In this document: positions 35,740 to 45,867 of the stretch, piece after piece
How positions within the stretch are numbered: the stretch's first letter is position 1
Layout of the letters: every line of letters starts with the position of its first letter
NCBI RefSeq assembly: GCF_026274175.1
Contig: NZ_JAPHNL010000101.1
Coordinates: 1-64,000, forward strand
Length of the DNA stretch: 64,000 nt
Direction of reading: 5' to 3'
Source: Streptomyces beihaiensis
GTDB lineage: Bacteria; Actinomycetota; Actinomycetes; Streptomycetales; Streptomycetaceae
Notes under the pieces: model-generated
Database searches by the model: none
What the model saw: the letters and a program-made list of their open reading frames with translations, nothing else
What the model was told of the DNA's origin: nothing
Translations under genes and position numbers: made by a program

Positions 35740-36735
35740 GTGATCTCTCCGGTCTCCGAGCCCAGAAGCGCCCACCGGCCCCGGCCGGAGGCGACTCCCT
35801 ACGTCGATCTCACCCGCAGCCAGTGGAGCGCCCTGCGGGACAAGACACCGCTGCCGCTCACCGCCGACGAGCTGGAGCGGCTGCGCGGCCTGGGCGACGT
35901 GATCGACCTGGACGAGGTCAGCGACATCTACCTGCCGCTCTCCCGGCTCCTCAACCTCTACGTGGGCGCCACCGACGGCCTGCGCGGCGCCCTGAACACG
36001 TTTCTCGGCGACACCGGCGAGAAGGCCTCGCAGTCCGGTACGCCGTTCGTCATAGGGGTCGCCGGTTCGGTGGCCGTCGGCAAGTCGACCGTGGCCCGCC
36101 TGCTCCAGGCTCTGCTCTCGCGCTGGCCCGAGCACCCGCGCGTGGAGCGGGTCACCACGGACGGGTTCCTGCTGCCCACCAAGGAGCTCCAGGCACGCGG
36201 CCTGATGTCGAGGAAGGGGTTCCCGGAGTCGTACGACCGACGCGCCCTGACGCGGTTCGTCGCCGACATCAAGGCCGGCAAGGACGAGGTGACCGCGCCC
36301 GTCTACTCCCACCTGATCTACGACATCGTGCCCGGCGAGCAGCTCGTGGTCCGCCGCCCCGACATCCTCATCGTCGAGGGCATCAACGTGCTGCAGCCCG
36401 CACTCCCCGGCAAGGACGGCCGCACCCGCGTCGGCCTCGCCGACTTCTTCGACTTCAGCGTGTACGTCGACGCGCGCGCCGAGGACATCGAGCGCTGGTA
36501 CCTCAACCGGTTCCGCAAGCTGCGCGCGACCGCCTTCCAGAACCCGTCCTCGTACTTCAGGAAGTACACCCAGGTCTCCGAGGAGGAGGCCCTCGACTAC
36601 GCGCGCACCACCTGGCGCACCATCAACAAGGTCAACCTCCTGGAGAACGTGGCCCCCACGCGCGGCCGCGCCAACCTGGTCATCCGCAAGGGACCTGACC
36701 ACAAGGTGCAGCGGGTGCGGCTGCGCAAGCTCTGA
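35740..36735 (+). CDS. coaA: Type I pantothenate kinase
   Basis: The 331-residue kinase phosphorylates pantothenate, the first committed step of CoA synthesis. The Walker A motif is [15 protein letters not shown] near residue 105; TTDGFLLP and RKGFPESYD are type I signatures, and the C-terminus ([23 protein letters not shown]) is typical. GTG 35740 is six bases behind a -10-like GACAAT, consistent with a leaderless message. Confidence 0.95.
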   Translation: MISPVSEPRSAHRPRPEATPYVDLTRSQWSALRDKTPLPLTADELERLRGLGDVIDLDEVSDIYLPLSRLLNLYVGATDGLRGALNTFLGDTGEKASQSGTPFVIGVAGSVAVGKSTVARLLQALLSRWPEHPRVERVTTDGFLLPTKELQARGLMSRKGFPESYDRRALTRFVADIKAGKDEVTAPVYSHLIYDIVPGEQLVVRRPDILIVEGINVLQPALPGKDGRTRVGLADFFDFSVYVDARAEDIERWYLNRFRKLRATAFQNPSSYFRKYTQVSEEEALDYARTTWRTINKVNLLENVAPTRGRANLVIRKGPDHKVQRVRLRKL

Positions 36736-36747
36736 CGGCGCGCCCGT

Positions 36748-36753
36748 TACTGT
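36748..36753 (+). promoter_or_regulatory. Candidate leaderless -10 box of the DUF389 gene
   Basis: TACTGT ends six bases before ATG 36760. Confidence 0.4.
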
Positions 36754-36759
36754 GCGCGC

Positions 36760-37722
36760 ATGCTGCACCTGCGCCTGATCACGCCGCCGGACCGCACCGA
36801 CGCCGTCGTGCGCCTGATCGAGACATCGGTCGGCACGACGAACGTCGCGGTACTCTCCGGCGCCGCCCGCGACCCGGTGGGCGACGTCGTGCTGTGCGAC
36901 GTGGTCCGGGAGGCCGGTCACGACCTCCTGCGCGCGCTGCGCGAGTCGGGCATCGAGGAGTGGGGCTCGATCGCCGTCGAGACCGTCGACGTGTCGCTGT
37001 CGCAGCGCGCCGACGAGGCGGAGCGGCAGGCGCCGGGCGAGGGCGCGGACGCGGTGGTGTGGGAGCAGCTGACCGAGGTCACGCACGAGGAGTCGACGCT
37101 CACCGTCACGTACGTGGCGTTCCTCGCGCTCGCGACGATGATCGCCGCGTGCGGTGTGATGCTCGACAACGCGATCCTGATCGTCGGCGCGATGGCCGTG
37201 GGACCGGAGTTCGGCCCGCTGGCCGGAGTCTCGACGGCACTGGTGCAGCGAGCGCCGCGCCTGATGCTGCGCTCGGTGTGGGCGCTCGTGGCGGGGTTCG
37301 CGCTCGCGATGACGCTCACGGCCGGGTTCAGCTGGTTCCTGGACGGTGTCGGCCTCTTCAGCCGGTCCATGGTGGAGGGCCCTCGGCCCAACACGGGGTT
37401 CATCTGGCGGCCGGACTGGATGTCGTTCGTGGTCGCCCTGCTCGCGGGCAGCGCGGGCACGCTCTCGCTGACCTCCGCCAAGTCGGGCGCCCTGATCGGT
37501 GTCGCCATCTCGGTGACCACGGTCCCCGCCGCCGCGAACGCGGCGGTCGCCTTCAGCTACACCGACTACGCCCAGACGTGGGGCTCGACCGCCCAACTGC
37601 TCGCCAACATGGGCGGCATCGTCCTGGCGGGCACCCTGACCCTCCTGACCCAGAAGGCACTCTGGGCCAGGAGGAAGGGACGGCCGATCGCAGGCCGAGC
37701 AGGGGCGCGGAGCGCTCCCTAG
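36760..37722 (+). CDS. DUF389 integral membrane protein
   Basis: A 320-residue DUF389 protein. An N-terminal ferredoxin-like soluble domain of about 100 residues ([19 protein letters not shown]) is followed by about six membrane helices, including the family core [35 protein letters not shown]. The function of the family is unknown. Its stop codon overlaps the glmM stop codon tail to tail (CTAG). Confidence 0.88.
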   Translation: MLHLRLITPPDRTDAVVRLIETSVGTTNVAVLSGAARDPVGDVVLCDVVREAGHDLLRALRESGIEEWGSIAVETVDVSLSQRADEAERQAPGEGADAVVWEQLTEVTHEESTLTVTYVAFLALATMIAACGVMLDNAILIVGAMAVGPEFGPLAGVSTALVQRAPRLMLRSVWALVAGFALAMTLTAGFSWFLDGVGLFSRSMVEGPRPNTGFIWRPDWMSFVVALLAGSAGTLSLTSAKSGALIGVAISVTTVPAAANAAVAFSYTDYAQTWGSTAQLLANMGGIVLAGTLTLLTQKALWARRKGRPIAGRAGARSAP

Positions 37723-39077
37723 CCCAGCGCCGACTTCACCACATCCGCCAGACGCCCGGCGACGGACCGCGCCTGCTCGATGTCGGCGGCCTCGACCATC
37801 ACCCGCACCAACGGCTCCGTCCCGGACGGGCGCAGCAGCACCCGCCCGGTCGCGCCGAGTTCGCGCTCCGCGTCGGCGACCGCCGCCGTCAGCTCGCCGG
37901 ACGTCGCGACCCGGGACCTGTCCACGTCCGGGACGTTGATGAGCACCTGCGGCAGCCGGTTCATGACCGACGCCAGGTCCTTGAGGCTACGGCCGGTCTG
38001 CGCGACGCGCGCCGCGAGCAGCAGCCCGGTCAGCGTGCCGTCACCGGTCGTGGCGTGGTCGAGCACGATGACGTGGCCCGACTGCTCGCCGCCGAGCGCG
38101 TAGCCGTGCTCCTTCATCGACTCCAGGACGTACCGGTCGCCGACCGCGGTCTGCACGAAGCGGATGCCTTCGCGCTCCATCGCCAGCTTGAACCCGAGGT
38201 TCGACATCACGGTCGCGACAACGGTGTCCTCGCGCAGCGCGCCGCGCTCGCGCAGCGCGAGGGCGAGCACGCTGAGGATCTGGTCGCCGTCGATCTCGGA
38301 CCCGGTGTGGTCCACGGCCAGGCAGCGGTCGGCGTCGCCGTCGTGCGCGATACCGAAGTCCGCGCCGTGCTCCACGACGGCGGCCTTCAGCTGGTCGAGG
38401 TGGGTCGAGCCGCAGCCGTCGTTGATGTTGAGCCCGTCGGGCTCGGCGCCGATCGTGACGATCTCCGCACCGGCGCGCGCGAACGCGACCGGAGAGACGC
38501 GCGCGGCCGCGCCGTGCGCCTCGTCGAGGACGATCTTCAGCCCGTCGAGGCGGTTCGGCAGCACGCCGACGAGGTGCGCCACGTACTGGTCGAGCCCCTC
38601 GTCGTACGTCCTGACACGGCCGACGCCCGCACCGGTCGGCCGGTCCCACGGGGCGCCGGTACGGTGCTCCGCGTACACGGACTCGATGCGGTCCTCAAGC
38701 TCGTCGGCGAGCTTGTGGCCGCCACGGGCGAAGAACTTGATGCCGTTGTCCGGCATCGCGTTGTGGCTCGCCGAGAGCATCACGCCGAGGTCGGCGCCCA
38801 GGACGCCGGTGAGGTGCGCCACCGCCGGGGTGGGCAGCACACCGACGCGCAGGACGTCGACGCCCGCGCTGGCCAGACCCGCGACGACCGCGGCCTCAAG
38901 GAACTCGCCCGAGGCCCGCGGGTCACGGCCGACGACCGCCACCGGCCGGTGGCCCTCGAACGTGCCCACCTCGCCGAGTACGTGCGCCGCGGCCACCGAC
39001 AGACCGAGCGCCAGCTCGGCCGTCAGATCCGCGTTGGCGACACCGCGCACGCCGTCCGTGCCGAAGAGTCGTCCCAC
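37719..39077 (-). CDS. glmM: Phosphoglucosamine mutase
   Basis: The 452-residue mutase interconverts glucosamine-6-phosphate and glucosamine-1-phosphate for UDP-GlcNAc. Signatures are [14 protein letters not shown] at the start, the phosphoserine loop [18 protein letters not shown], the Mg-binding DGDADR, GGEQSGH and the phosphate-binding [15 protein letters not shown] 39077 is preceded by GGAGG with seven-base spacing. It is downstream of rplM-rpsI on the same strand. Confidence 0.96.
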   Translation of the reverse strand: MGRLFGTDGVRGVANADLTAELALGLSVAAAHVLGEVGTFEGHRPVAVVGRDPRASGEFLEAAVVAGLASAGVDVLRVGVLPTPAVAHLTGVLGADLGVMLSASHNAMPDNGIKFFARGGHKLADELEDRIESVYAEHRTGAPWDRPTGAGVGRVRTYDEGLDQYVAHLVGVLPNRLDGLKIVLDEAHGAAARVSPVAFARAGAEIVTIGAEPDGLNINDGCGSTHLDQLKAAVVEHGADFGIAHDGDADRCLAVDHTGSEIDGDQILSVLALALRERGALREDTVVATVMSNLGFKLAMEREGIRFVQTAVGDRYVLESMKEHGYALGGEQSGHVIVLDHATTGDGTLTGLLLAARVAQTGRSLKDLASVMNRLPQVLINVPDVDRSRVATSGELTAAVADAERELGATGRVLLRPSGTEPLVRVMVEAADIEQARSVAGRLADVVKSALG

Positions 39078-39118
39078 TTGGTGTCCTCCGAAGTAACTCA
39101 CATGTTTCATAAGCCGAA

Positions 39119-39151
39119 CGCCCCGGTGGCACAGAACGTGCCGCCGGGGCG
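39119..39151 (-). terminator. Hairpin between rpsI and glmM
   Basis: CGCCCCGG/CCGGGGCG with an inner GGCA/TGCC pair forms a stem interrupted by single-base bulges. Without a following T-run it may attenuate rather than stop transcription into glmM. Confidence 0.55.
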
Positions 39152-39184
39152 AACGGAAAAAAGTACAAGCAGGCAGCGCGGGAT

Positions 39185-39700
39185 TTAGCGCTTGCTGTAC
39201 TGCGGGGCCTTGCGGGCCTTCTTGAGACCGGCCTTCTTGCGCTCGACCGCGCGGTCGTCGCGGCGCAGGTAGCCGGCCTTCTTGAGGGCGCCGCGGTTGT
39301 TCTCCACGTCGGCCTCGTTCAGCGCGCGGGCCACGCCCAGACGCAGGGCACCGGCCTGGCCGGAGACACCGCCACCCGAGATGCGGGCGATGACGTCGTA
39401 GCGGCCGTCGAGCTCGAGCACCTTGAAGGGCTCGTTGACTTCCTGCTGGTGGACCTTGTTCGGGAAGTAGTCCTCGAGCGTGCGCCCGTTGACCTTCCAC
39501 TTGCCCGTGCCCGGCACGATGCGGACGCGCGCGATGGCGTTCTTGCGACGGCCCAGGCCGGCGGCCGGCTGCGGGTCGCCGAAGCGGGCCGGGTTGGACT
39601 CCGAGGTGTACTCGCCCTCGACGGGCGCGTCGGACTCGGTGGTGTAGCTCTCGACGTCGACGATCTCTTCGACCGGCGTCTCGGGGGTGGTCTCGGCCAC
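39185..39700 (-). CDS. rpsI: 30S ribosomal protein S9
   Basis: A small-subunit protein of 171 residues. An acidic N-terminal extension of about 45 residues, common in actinobacteria, precedes the conserved [17 protein letters not shown] core; the end [12 protein letters not shown] contacts P-site tRNA. GTG 39700 has GAGGAG four bases upstream. It is 44 bases downstream of rplM. Confidence 0.97.
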   Translation of the reverse strand: MAETTPETPVEEIVDVESYTTESDAPVEGEYTSESNPARFGDPQPAAGLGRRKNAIARVRIVPGTGKWKVNGRTLEDYFPNKVHQQEVNEPFKVLELDGRYDVIARISGGGVSGQAGALRLGVARALNEADVENNRGALKKAGYLRRDDRAVERKKAGLKKARKAPQYSKR

Positions 39701-39744
39701 GATTCTCCTCAGATTCTTTTCTGTCTTAGGGGGTGTGGCCGGAA

Positions 39745-40188
39745 CTACTGCGCGACCTGGGTGATCTCGAACGGCACCGGCTGCTGGGCAGCGTGCGGGT
39801 GCTGGTCGCCCGAGTAGACCTTCAGCTTCGAGAGCATCTGACGGCCCAGCGAGTTCTTGGGAAGCATGCCCTTGACCGCCTTCTCGACGGCCTTCTCCGG
39901 GTTCTTCTCCAGGAGCTCGTCGTAGCGGACGGACCGCAGACCACCCGGGTAGCCGGAGTGGCGGTACGCCATCTTCTGGGTCTTCTTGTTGCCGGACAGG
40001 TGCACCTTGTCGGCGTTGATGATGACGACGAAGTCGCCCATGTCCATGTGCGGAGCATAGGTCGGCTTGTGCTTGCCACGGAGGAGACCCGCGGCAGTGG
40101 TGGCCAGACGGCCCAGGACGACGTCCTGCGCGTCGATGACGTGCCACTGGCGAGTCACATCGCCGGGCTTGGGGCTGTACGTACGCAC
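39745..40188 (-). CDS. rplM: 50S ribosomal protein L13
   Basis: The 147-residue large-subunit protein contains the conserved [16 protein letters not shown], the [17 protein letters not shown] stretch and [10 protein letters not shown]. The start is GTG 40188. It heads the rplM-rpsI(-glmM) operon; a hairpin lies in the leader just upstream of the ribosome site and may be a regulatory element. Confidence 0.97.
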   Translation of the reverse strand: MRTYSPKPGDVTRQWHVIDAQDVVLGRLATTAAGLLRGKHKPTYAPHMDMGDFVVIINADKVHLSGNKKTQKMAYRHSGYPGGLRSVRYDELLEKNPEKAVEKAVKGMLPKNSLGRQMLSKLKVYSGDQHPHAAQQPVPFEITQVAQ

Positions 40189-40206
40189 TTAGCAGCCTTC
40201 TTCTTC

Positions 40207-40241
40207 TTCAGTGGATGGGTGCTGAAAATGGCATCACTGAA
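40207..40241 (-). promoter_or_regulatory. Structured leader hairpin before rplM
   Basis: TTCAGTG-G-ATG pairs with CAT-CACTGAA (ten bp, one bulge) around a 14-base loop. It lies between the promoter and the AAGAAGG ribosome site. L13 leaders exist in Bacillales; this one is not recognisably homologous but occupies the same position. Confidence 0.55.
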
Positions 40242-40372
40242 GCGATCGTGCAGCTGGGGACGACAGTGCCGGGTTCAGCGCCCGTATGCCGCCCACTGGT
40301 AACTGCTCCAGGGAACCCGTGCAAGGGCCTCTCACAGGAGAATGAGCAAGCCGATACACATAACGACTAGGC

Positions 40373-40402
40373 AGACTACCCGGGCACTGCCGGGCAGGTC
40401 AA
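40373..40402 (-). promoter_or_regulatory. Promoter of the rplM-rpsI operon
   Basis: On the minus strand TTGACC (40402-40397) is followed after 18 bases by TAGTCT (40378-40373), a good principal-sigma match. The leader to rplM would be about 180 bases. Confidence 0.7.
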
Positions 40403-40444
40403 AACGTGTAGGGCCCGCCCGTCAACAGCGGCACGCGGCGCGTC

Positions 40445-40450
40445 TAAGAT
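40445..40450 (+). promoter_or_regulatory. Candidate leaderless -10 box of the gene at 40458
   Basis: TAAGAT is followed by seven bases and ATG 40458, without a ribosome site. Confidence 0.5.
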
Positions 40451-40457
40451 GCGCCCC

Positions 40458-41324
40458 ATGAGTTTCGGGCAGGGGGGACCCCAGTGGGGGCAGAACGACA
40501 ACCAGTGGGGCGCCGGGAACAGCGGAGGCACCCCGGACTGGGGAGCTCTCGCCGAGGCATCTGAGGCACGCGCGCGCAAGAAGCGCTGGATGATGATCGG
40601 CGGCGCGATCGTCGCCACCCTCGCGGTCGGCGCGGTCGTCGCCTGGGGCATCGTCTCGGCCAACGGGAACAACCAGGCCGGCGACAAGCCCGCCGACCAG
40701 CTGCCCAGCACCGCGAACATCCCCAGCGGCGCCAGGACCACGGCCCCTTCGTTCGCGGAGACGACCCCGCCGCCCCCGCTCGACCCGAACGACTTCATCG
40801 ACAGCGCCGCCAAGGACAAGGCGCCGCTCACGGCGAACACCCTGTTCCCCGGCAAGACGCTGACGGTCGGCGGCCGCGTCTACAAGAAGGGCGCCACGGC
40901 CAGCACCAAGAACTGCGCGTCGGTCGCGCTCAAGGGCGTGGTGGGCCTGCTGCGCAAGCACCACTGCACCCAGGTGATCCGCGCCACGTACTACAAGGGC
41001 ACCGACGCGGTCACCGTCGGCGTCACCGTCTACGACACCAAGGCGCAGGCCACCAAGGTGCGCGACGAATACGACAACGGTTCGGTGCTCTCGCTGCCCG
41101 GCGACGGCGTCCCGACGTTCTGCCGCACCACGGTCTGCCGGATAACGGTGAACTCGTGGGGCCGCTACGCGTACTTCACCAACGGCGGCCACACCGACGG
41201 CAAGAACGCCACGAAGAAGGACACGGCGCTCTTCACGCTCGGCAACGATCTGAACGAGTTCGTGTTCGAGCAGATCAAGCGCCGCGGCGAGCTGCAGGCG
41301 TCGGCCGCGGCGGACGCGGGCTGA
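40458..41324 (+). CDS. Membrane-anchored protein with extracytoplasmic domain, unknown function
   Basis: The 288-residue protein has a Gln/Gly-rich cytoplasmic N-terminus, one membrane helix (MMIGGAIVATLAVGAVVAWGIV, about 44-65), a Pro/Thr linker and an outer domain of about 170 residues. That domain has four cysteines (KNCASV, HHCTQV, TFCRTTVCRI) that could form two disulfides. I do not know the family. It is divergent from rplM and apparently has a leaderless promoter. No gene follows on its strand for a long distance. Confidence 0.75.
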   Translation: MSFGQGGPQWGQNDNQWGAGNSGGTPDWGALAEASEARARKKRWMMIGGAIVATLAVGAVVAWGIVSANGNNQAGDKPADQLPSTANIPSGARTTAPSFAETTPPPPLDPNDFIDSAAKDKAPLTANTLFPGKTLTVGGRVYKKGATASTKNCASVALKGVVGLLRKHHCTQVIRATYYKGTDAVTVGVTVYDTKAQATKVRDEYDNGSVLSLPGDGVPTFCRTTVCRITVNSWGRYAYFTNGGHTDGKNATKKDTALFTLGNDLNEFVFEQIKRRGELQASAAADAG

Positions 41325-41419
41325 GCGGCGCGCCGACGGAGGTCCGACAGGAGCCCGACGGGGGTCGGACGGGCTGGTGACGGGGGTCGGACGGGGAGTG
41401 TGACCTGGTGTGACGCCTT

Positions 41420-42274
41420 TCAGCAGCACCCCCGGCCCGGCAGCGTCCGCTTGTTGCGGGCCTCGCGGTTGCGTGCGGCGAGCAGTTCGTCCGCCGGGTA
41501 GCCGACCTCTTCCAGGGTCAGTCCGTGCGGCCGCACCACGTGCACGGCGGAGTCCCGCACCCCGGCGTCGAGCACCTCGCGCGGCCAGTCCGGCGCCCGG
41601 TGCCCGTCCCCGACGAACAGCAGCGCCCCGATGAGCGAGCGCACCATGTTGTGGCAGAAGGCGTCGGCCCGCACGGTCGCGGTGACGATGCCGTCCTCGT
41701 CCCGTACGAGGCTGAGCTCCTGCAGCGTACGGATGGTGGTGGCGCCCTCGCGCTTCTTGCAGTACGCGGCGAAGTCGTGCTCGCCGAGCAGTCCGTGCGC
41801 GGCGGTGTTCATCGCGTCGACGTCCAGCGGCCAGTCGTGCCACAGCACGTGCCCGCGCAGCAGCGGGTCGACGCCGCCCGGGTGGTCGGTCACCCGGTAC
41901 GCGTAACGCCGCCAGATCGCGGAGAAACGGGCGTTGAAGCCACTGGGCGCCTCGGCGACCGACCAGACCCGGACGTCCTTGGGGAGGCGGCCGGCCAGCC
42001 GCTTGAGCAGCTTCTCCCGGTGCTCGGCCCACAGCTCGCCGGGCAGATCCACGTGCGCCACCTGCCCGCGGGCGTGCACGCCCGCGTCGGTGCGCCCGGC
42101 CACGGTCAGCTCGTGCGTCCGCGAGGACCGTGTCACGGTCCGCAGCGCGTCCTCGATCTCGGCCTGCACGGTCCGCTGCCCGCGCGCCTGCTTGGCCCAG
42201 CCGGAGAAGCCCGCCCCGTCGTACGACAGGTCGAGCCGCAGCCGCACGAACCCGTCGGCCACCTCGTCACTCAC
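41420..42274 (-). CDS. truA: tRNA pseudouridine(38-40) synthase
   Basis: A 284-residue TruA. The catalytic Asp lies in [14 protein letters not shown], with [14 protein letters not shown] at the start and [14 protein letters not shown] near the end. GTG 42274 was preferred over an upstream GTG (42340) because GGAGAGG lies at good spacing and the protein then has the usual length. It is the last gene of the alpha operon. Confidence 0.94.
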   Translation of the reverse strand: MSDEVADGFVRLRLDLSYDGAGFSGWAKQARGQRTVQAEIEDALRTVTRSSRTHELTVAGRTDAGVHARGQVAHVDLPGELWAEHREKLLKRLAGRLPKDVRVWSVAEAPSGFNARFSAIWRRYAYRVTDHPGGVDPLLRGHVLWHDWPLDVDAMNTAAHGLLGEHDFAAYCKKREGATTIRTLQELSLVRDEDGIVTATVRADAFCHNMVRSLIGALLFVGDGHRAPDWPREVLDAGVRDSAVHVVRPHGLTLEEVGYPADELLAARNREARNKRTLPGRGCC

Positions 42275-42350
42275 ACCCAGTTCCTCTCCCGTACCCGTAT
42301 CCGAACCCGAGCCCGATATCCCGATCCGATCGACCCGCACAACGCGAGAA

Positions 42351-42378
42351 CGGGCCCGCCCCCGAAAGGGCGGACCCG
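42351..42378 (-). terminator. Hairpin between rplQ and truA
   Basis: CGGGCCCGCCC pairs with GGGCGGACCCG with a single mismatch around a six-base loop. Confidence 0.5.
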
Positions 42379-42403
42379 CTCACGCACACGACGAGGCAGT
42401 GCC

Positions 42404-42889
42404 TCAGGCGTCCTCGGACTCCTGCTTGGCGTCCTCGACGACCTCGGCGGGCGTCTCGGCCTTGGCCTCGGCGTCCTTGGCGGCGCGCTTGGTGGCGGCC
42501 TCGGCCTCACCGGTGGCCTGCTGCGCGACCGTCAGCGCCTCGACCAGCTCGATGACAGCCATGGGCGCGTTGTCGCCACGGCGGTTACCGATCTTGGTGA
42601 TGCGGGTGTAGCCACCCGGACGGTTCTCGTAGCGCGGGGCGATCTCCGTGAAGAGCGTGTGGACGACGCTCTTGTCGGTGATGACCTGGAGCACCTGACG
42701 GCGGTTGTGAAGGTCGCCCTTCTTCGCCTTGGTGACCAGACGCTCCGCGTACGGGCGCAGACGGCGGGCCTTGGCCTCGGTCGTCGTGATCTTGCCGTGC
42801 TCGAAGAGGTTCTTCGCGAGGTTCGCGAGGAGCATCTTCTCGTGCGCGGCGCCGCCACCCAGACGGGCACCCTTGGCGGGCTTCGGCAT
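42404..42889 (-). CDS. rplQ: 50S ribosomal protein L17
   Basis: L17 of 161 residues: [28 protein letters not shown] at the start and the [16 protein letters not shown] end of the conserved domain at about 120. A charged Ala/Glu/Lys tail of about 40 residues follows, longer than in most bacteria but usual in streptomycetes. It follows rpoA by 119 bases. Confidence 0.97.
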   Translation of the reverse strand: MPKPAKGARLGGGAAHEKMLLANLAKNLFEHGKITTTEAKARRLRPYAERLVTKAKKGDLHNRRQVLQVITDKSVVHTLFTEIAPRYENRPGGYTRITKIGNRRGDNAPMAVIELVEALTVAQQATGEAEAATKRAAKDAEAKAETPAEVVEDAKQESEDA

Positions 42890-43008
42890 GATGTTTCTCC
42901 TAGGTGTCTGCCCCGGCCGTATCAGGTACCGGGGTCAGTATCCGAGCAGGCGGTCGCCTGTCGGAGACCCGCGCCCCAGAGGGACGCGGGGCGGTGTCGA
43001 GCGAGCTC

Positions 43009-44031
43009 TCAGTACTGCTCGGTCTCGACGAACCCGGTGTCGCCCTCGTCCTCGGCGCCGAAGGCGTCAGCCGCGGCGGTCGGGTCGAAGCCGGGAGGCG
43101 AGTCCTTCAGGGCGAGGCCCATACCGGCCAGCTTGGCCTTGACCTCGTCGATGGACTTCGCACCGAAGTTGCGGATGTCGAGCAGGTCCGCCTCGGAGCG
43201 GGCGACGAGCTCACCCACTGAGTGGATGCCCTCGCGCTTGAGGCAGTTGTACGACCGGACGGTGAGCTCCAGCTCCTCGATCGGAAGAGCCAGGTCCGCC
43301 GCGAGCGCGGCGTCCGTCGGCGACGGGCCCATGTCGATGCCCTCGGCGTCGACGTTGAGCTCGCGGGCCAGACCGAACAGCTCGACCAGCGTCTTGCCGG
43401 CGGACGCCATGGCGTCGCGCGGCCGCATGGCCTGCTTGGTCTCGACGTCGACGATCAGCTTGTCGAAGTCGGTGCGCTGCTCGACACGCGTGGCCTCGAC
43501 CTTGTACGTGACCTTGAGAACCGGCGAGTAGATCGAGTCGACCGGGATACGGCCGATCTCCTGGCCCACCTGCTTGTTCTGCACGGCCGAGACGTAGCCG
43601 CGACCGCGCTCGACGGTCAGCTCCATCTCCAGCTTGCCCTTGCCGTTGAGCGTGGCGAGGACGAGGTCGGGGTTGTGCACCTCGACACCGGCCGGGGGCG
43701 CGATGTCGGCGGCGGTGACCAGACCCGGGCCCTGCTTGCGCAGGTACATCACGACCGGCTCGTCGTGCTCCGAGGAGACGACCAGCTGCTTGATGTTGAG
43801 GATCAGGTCGGTGACGTCTTCCTTGACGCCCGGCACGGTGGTGAACTCGTGCAGGACACCGTCGATCCGGATGGACGTGACGGCCGCACCCGGGATCGAG
43901 GACAGAAGAGTCCGGCGGAGGGAGTTGCCGAGGGTGTAGCCGAAGCCCGGCTCCAGCGGCTCGATGACGAACCGGGAGCGGAACTCGTCGACGACCTCTT
44001 CGGTCAACGAGGGACGCTGAGCGATCAGCAT
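43009..44031 (-). CDS. rpoA: RNA polymerase alpha subunit
   Basis: The 340-residue alpha subunit contains the N-terminal assembly domain ([32 protein letters not shown]) and the C-terminal domain ([43 protein letters not shown]) that contacts UP elements and activators. An acidic tail ends the protein. It lies between rpsK and rplQ as in all actinobacteria. Confidence 0.98.
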   Translation of the reverse strand: MLIAQRPSLTEEVVDEFRSRFVIEPLEPGFGYTLGNSLRRTLLSSIPGAAVTSIRIDGVLHEFTTVPGVKEDVTDLILNIKQLVVSSEHDEPVVMYLRKQGPGLVTAADIAPPAGVEVHNPDLVLATLNGKGKLEMELTVERGRGYVSAVQNKQVGQEIGRIPVDSIYSPVLKVTYKVEATRVEQRTDFDKLIVDVETKQAMRPRDAMASAGKTLVELFGLARELNVDAEGIDMGPSPTDAALAADLALPIEELELTVRSYNCLKREGIHSVGELVARSEADLLDIRNFGAKSIDEVKAKLAGMGLALKDSPPGFDPTAAADAFGAEDEGDTGFVETEQY

Positions 44032-44092
44032 GAAGTGATTCCTTCAGTTCAGGGGCACCCACTATTTGATGCCCTGAGATACATCAAGGGTA

Positions 44093-44126
44093 CGGGCGGT
44101 ACGGCTCGTAAGAGCCGCACCGCCCG
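44093..44126 (-). other. Intercistronic hairpin between rpsK and rpoA
   Basis: CGGGCGGT pairs with ACCGCCCG and the inner CGGCTC with GAGCCG around a GTAA loop (14 bp, one mismatch). On the transcribed strand a run of four T precedes rather than follows it, so it is more likely an mRNA-processing or attenuation element than a terminator. Confidence 0.6.
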
Positions 44127-44152
44127 AAAACCTCAGACCAAACGGTCGTGCG

Positions 44153-44557
44153 TCAGACGCGGCGACGCTTGGGCGGACGGCAGCCGTTGTGCGGCGTCGG
44201 CGTGACGTCCTGGATGGAGCCGACCTCGAGGCCGGTCGCCTGCAGGGAGCGGATGGCGGTCTCGCGACCGGAACCCGGGCCCTTGACGAAGACGTCGACC
44301 TTGCGCATGCCGTGCTCCTGGGCGCGGCGCGCGGCGTTCTCGGCGGCCATCTGCGCGGCGAACGGCGTGGACTTGCGCGAGCCCTTGAAGCCGACGTGGC
44401 CGGCGGAGGCCCACGAGATCACGTTGCCGGTCGGGTCCGTGATGGACACGATCGTGTTGTTGAACGTGCTCTTGATGTGCGCGTGGCCGTGAGCGACGTT
44501 CTTCTTTTCCTTGCGGCGCACCTTCTTGGCAGCGCCCTGACGACCCTTGGGGGGCAT
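44153..44557 (-). CDS. rpsK: 30S ribosomal protein S11
   Basis: S11, 134 residues, with a Lys/Arg-rich N-terminus, the conserved [19 protein letters not shown] and the C-terminal [18 protein letters not shown]. It contacts the mRNA exit region on the 30S platform. It lies 66 bases after rpsM. Confidence 0.98.
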   Translation of the reverse strand: MPPKGRQGAAKKVRRKEKKNVAHGHAHIKSTFNNTIVSITDPTGNVISWASAGHVGFKGSRKSTPFAAQMAAENAARRAQEHGMRKVDVFVKGPGSGRETAIRSLQATGLEVGSIQDVTPTPHNGCRPPKRRRV

Positions 44558-44623
44558 GTCGTTCTCCTACGGGAGGTGGTCGGTCCTACAGCGAAGACCG
44601 CTGGACGGCGAGTCCGCTGCGGA

Positions 44624-45004
44624 CTACTTCTTGCCCGGCTTCTTCTTACCGGCGATGGCGCGACGCGGGCCCTTGCGGGTACGGGCGTTCGTGCTGGTGC
44701 GCTGACCGTGGACCGGGAGGCCGCGACGGTGACGCAGACCCTGGTAGCAGCCGATCTCCACCTTGCGGCGGATGTCGGCCTGGATCTCGCGACGGAGGTC
44801 ACCCTCGGTCTGGAAGTTCTGGTCGACGTACTCGCGGATCTTGACGAGGTCGTCCTCGCCCAGGTCGCGAACGCGGATATTGCGGTCGACACCGGTGGCG
44901 TCCAGCGTCTGCTGGGCGCGGGTACGGCCGATGCCGAACACGTAGGTGAGGGCAACCTCGATGCGCTTGTCGCGCGGGAGGTCAACGCCTTCAACGCGTG
45001 CCAT
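44624..45004 (-). CDS. rpsM: 30S ribosomal protein S13
   Basis: S13, 126 residues, beginning [20 protein letters not shown] and containing the H2TH-type region and the basic C-terminal tail ([20 protein letters not shown]) that reaches the P-site tRNA. It forms part of the head of the small subunit. A 215-base gap separates it from rpmJ. Confidence 0.98.
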   Translation of the reverse strand: MARVEGVDLPRDKRIEVALTYVFGIGRTRAQQTLDATGVDRNIRVRDLGEDDLVKIREYVDQNFQTEGDLRREIQADIRRKVEIGCYQGLRHRRGLPVHGQRTSTNARTRKGPRRAIAGKKKPGKK

Positions 45005-45219
45005 TCATGGCTCCTGTTGATCTTCGGAGGTCTGCAGCAGGACCACTCCCGCCCGCCGTCCCCTTTGATGCAAAAGAGTCGGTACGAACCGGGTCCCCGG
45101 CCTCCGACCGAGGGTGTCGCCACGATGGCGGTTGCCACCGCCGGCGGGTCCTGCGTATGTACTCGTTGTGTTGCGTGCGTCGCGCGAATCTCTGCGAACG
45201 AACTGCAGTCAGTCGTGCG

Positions 45220-45333
45220 TCAGCCCTGGCGCTGCTTGTGGCGCGGGTTGTCGCAGATCACCATGACCCGGCCGTGACGGCGGATCACCCTGCACTTGTC
45301 GCAGATCTTCTTGACGCTCGGCTTGACCTTCAT
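45220..45333 (-). CDS. rpmJ: 50S ribosomal protein L36 (zinc-ribbon form)
   Basis: A 37-residue protein with start [19 protein letters not shown]. The three cysteines and one histidine (CDKC, C27 and H32 near the end) are the zinc ligands of the C+ form; the zinc-free paralogue is usually elsewhere in streptomycetes. Confidence 0.97.
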   Translation of the reverse strand: MKVKPSVKKICDKCRVIRRHGRVMVICDNPRHKQRQG

Positions 45334-45391
45334 GGGTGAGGTTCTCCGGGTCAGTTGCCGGCAGCCCGCGGGAAGCGGGATCAGGCAAGAT

Positions 45392-45613
45392 CTACTTGTA
45401 CCGGTAGACGATCCGGCCACGCGTCAGGTCGTACGGAGACAGCTCCACCACGACCCGGTCGTCAGGGAGGATGCGGATGTAGTGCATGCGCATCTTGCCG
45501 CTGATGTGTGCCAGGACCTGGTGGCCGTTCTGGAGCTCGACCTTGAACATGGCGTTCGGCAGAGACTCGACGACAGTGCCCTCGATCTCGATGGCACCTT
45601 GCTTCTTGGCCAC
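45392..45613 (-). CDS. infA: Translation initiation factor IF-1
   Basis: The 73-residue OB-fold factor binds the 30S A site during initiation: [22 protein letters not shown] at the start and [22 protein letters not shown] at the end. GTG 45613 has GAAGGGC five bases upstream; longer in-frame extensions have no family support. Confidence 0.97.
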   Translation of the reverse strand: MAKKQGAIEIEGTVVESLPNAMFKVELQNGHQVLAHISGKMRMHYIRILPDDRVVVELSPYDLTRGRIVYRYK

Positions 45614-45785
45614 GCTTCGCCCTTCGAATCGACTACCTTGATCGACTCTCCTCACACATGCGGGCATGCGGAGACACGAGAGCCGACGCGTCAGTCTACG
45701 CCAGTGCCCCCGGAAAGACGAATCCGGGGATTCTCCCCCGGCGGCAAGATCGTTACGCACCTTGGGGAGCTGTCGGAGGAGCCCT

Positions 45786-45857
45786 GAAGGGGCGCGGACC
45801 GGATCGACATACGGCTCCGCCGCACGGGTGCGGGCAACCACCGCCCGCCCGCACCCG
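45786..45857 (-). terminator. Terminator hairpin after map, with dispersed-repeat word
   Basis: CGGGTGCGGGC (45825-45835) pairs with GCCCGCACCCG (45847-45857), 11 bp with an 11-base loop, ten bases past the map stop codon. AAGGGGCGCGG at 45788 is the same word as in the dispersed intergenic elements. Confidence 0.65.
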
Positions 45858-45867
45858 GCCACGAAGC

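Noticed and set aside
39185-40147. 320-codon minus-strand frame starting inside rplM
   Set aside because: Only the part from 39700 encodes S9; the upstream part is a shadow of rplM in another frame.
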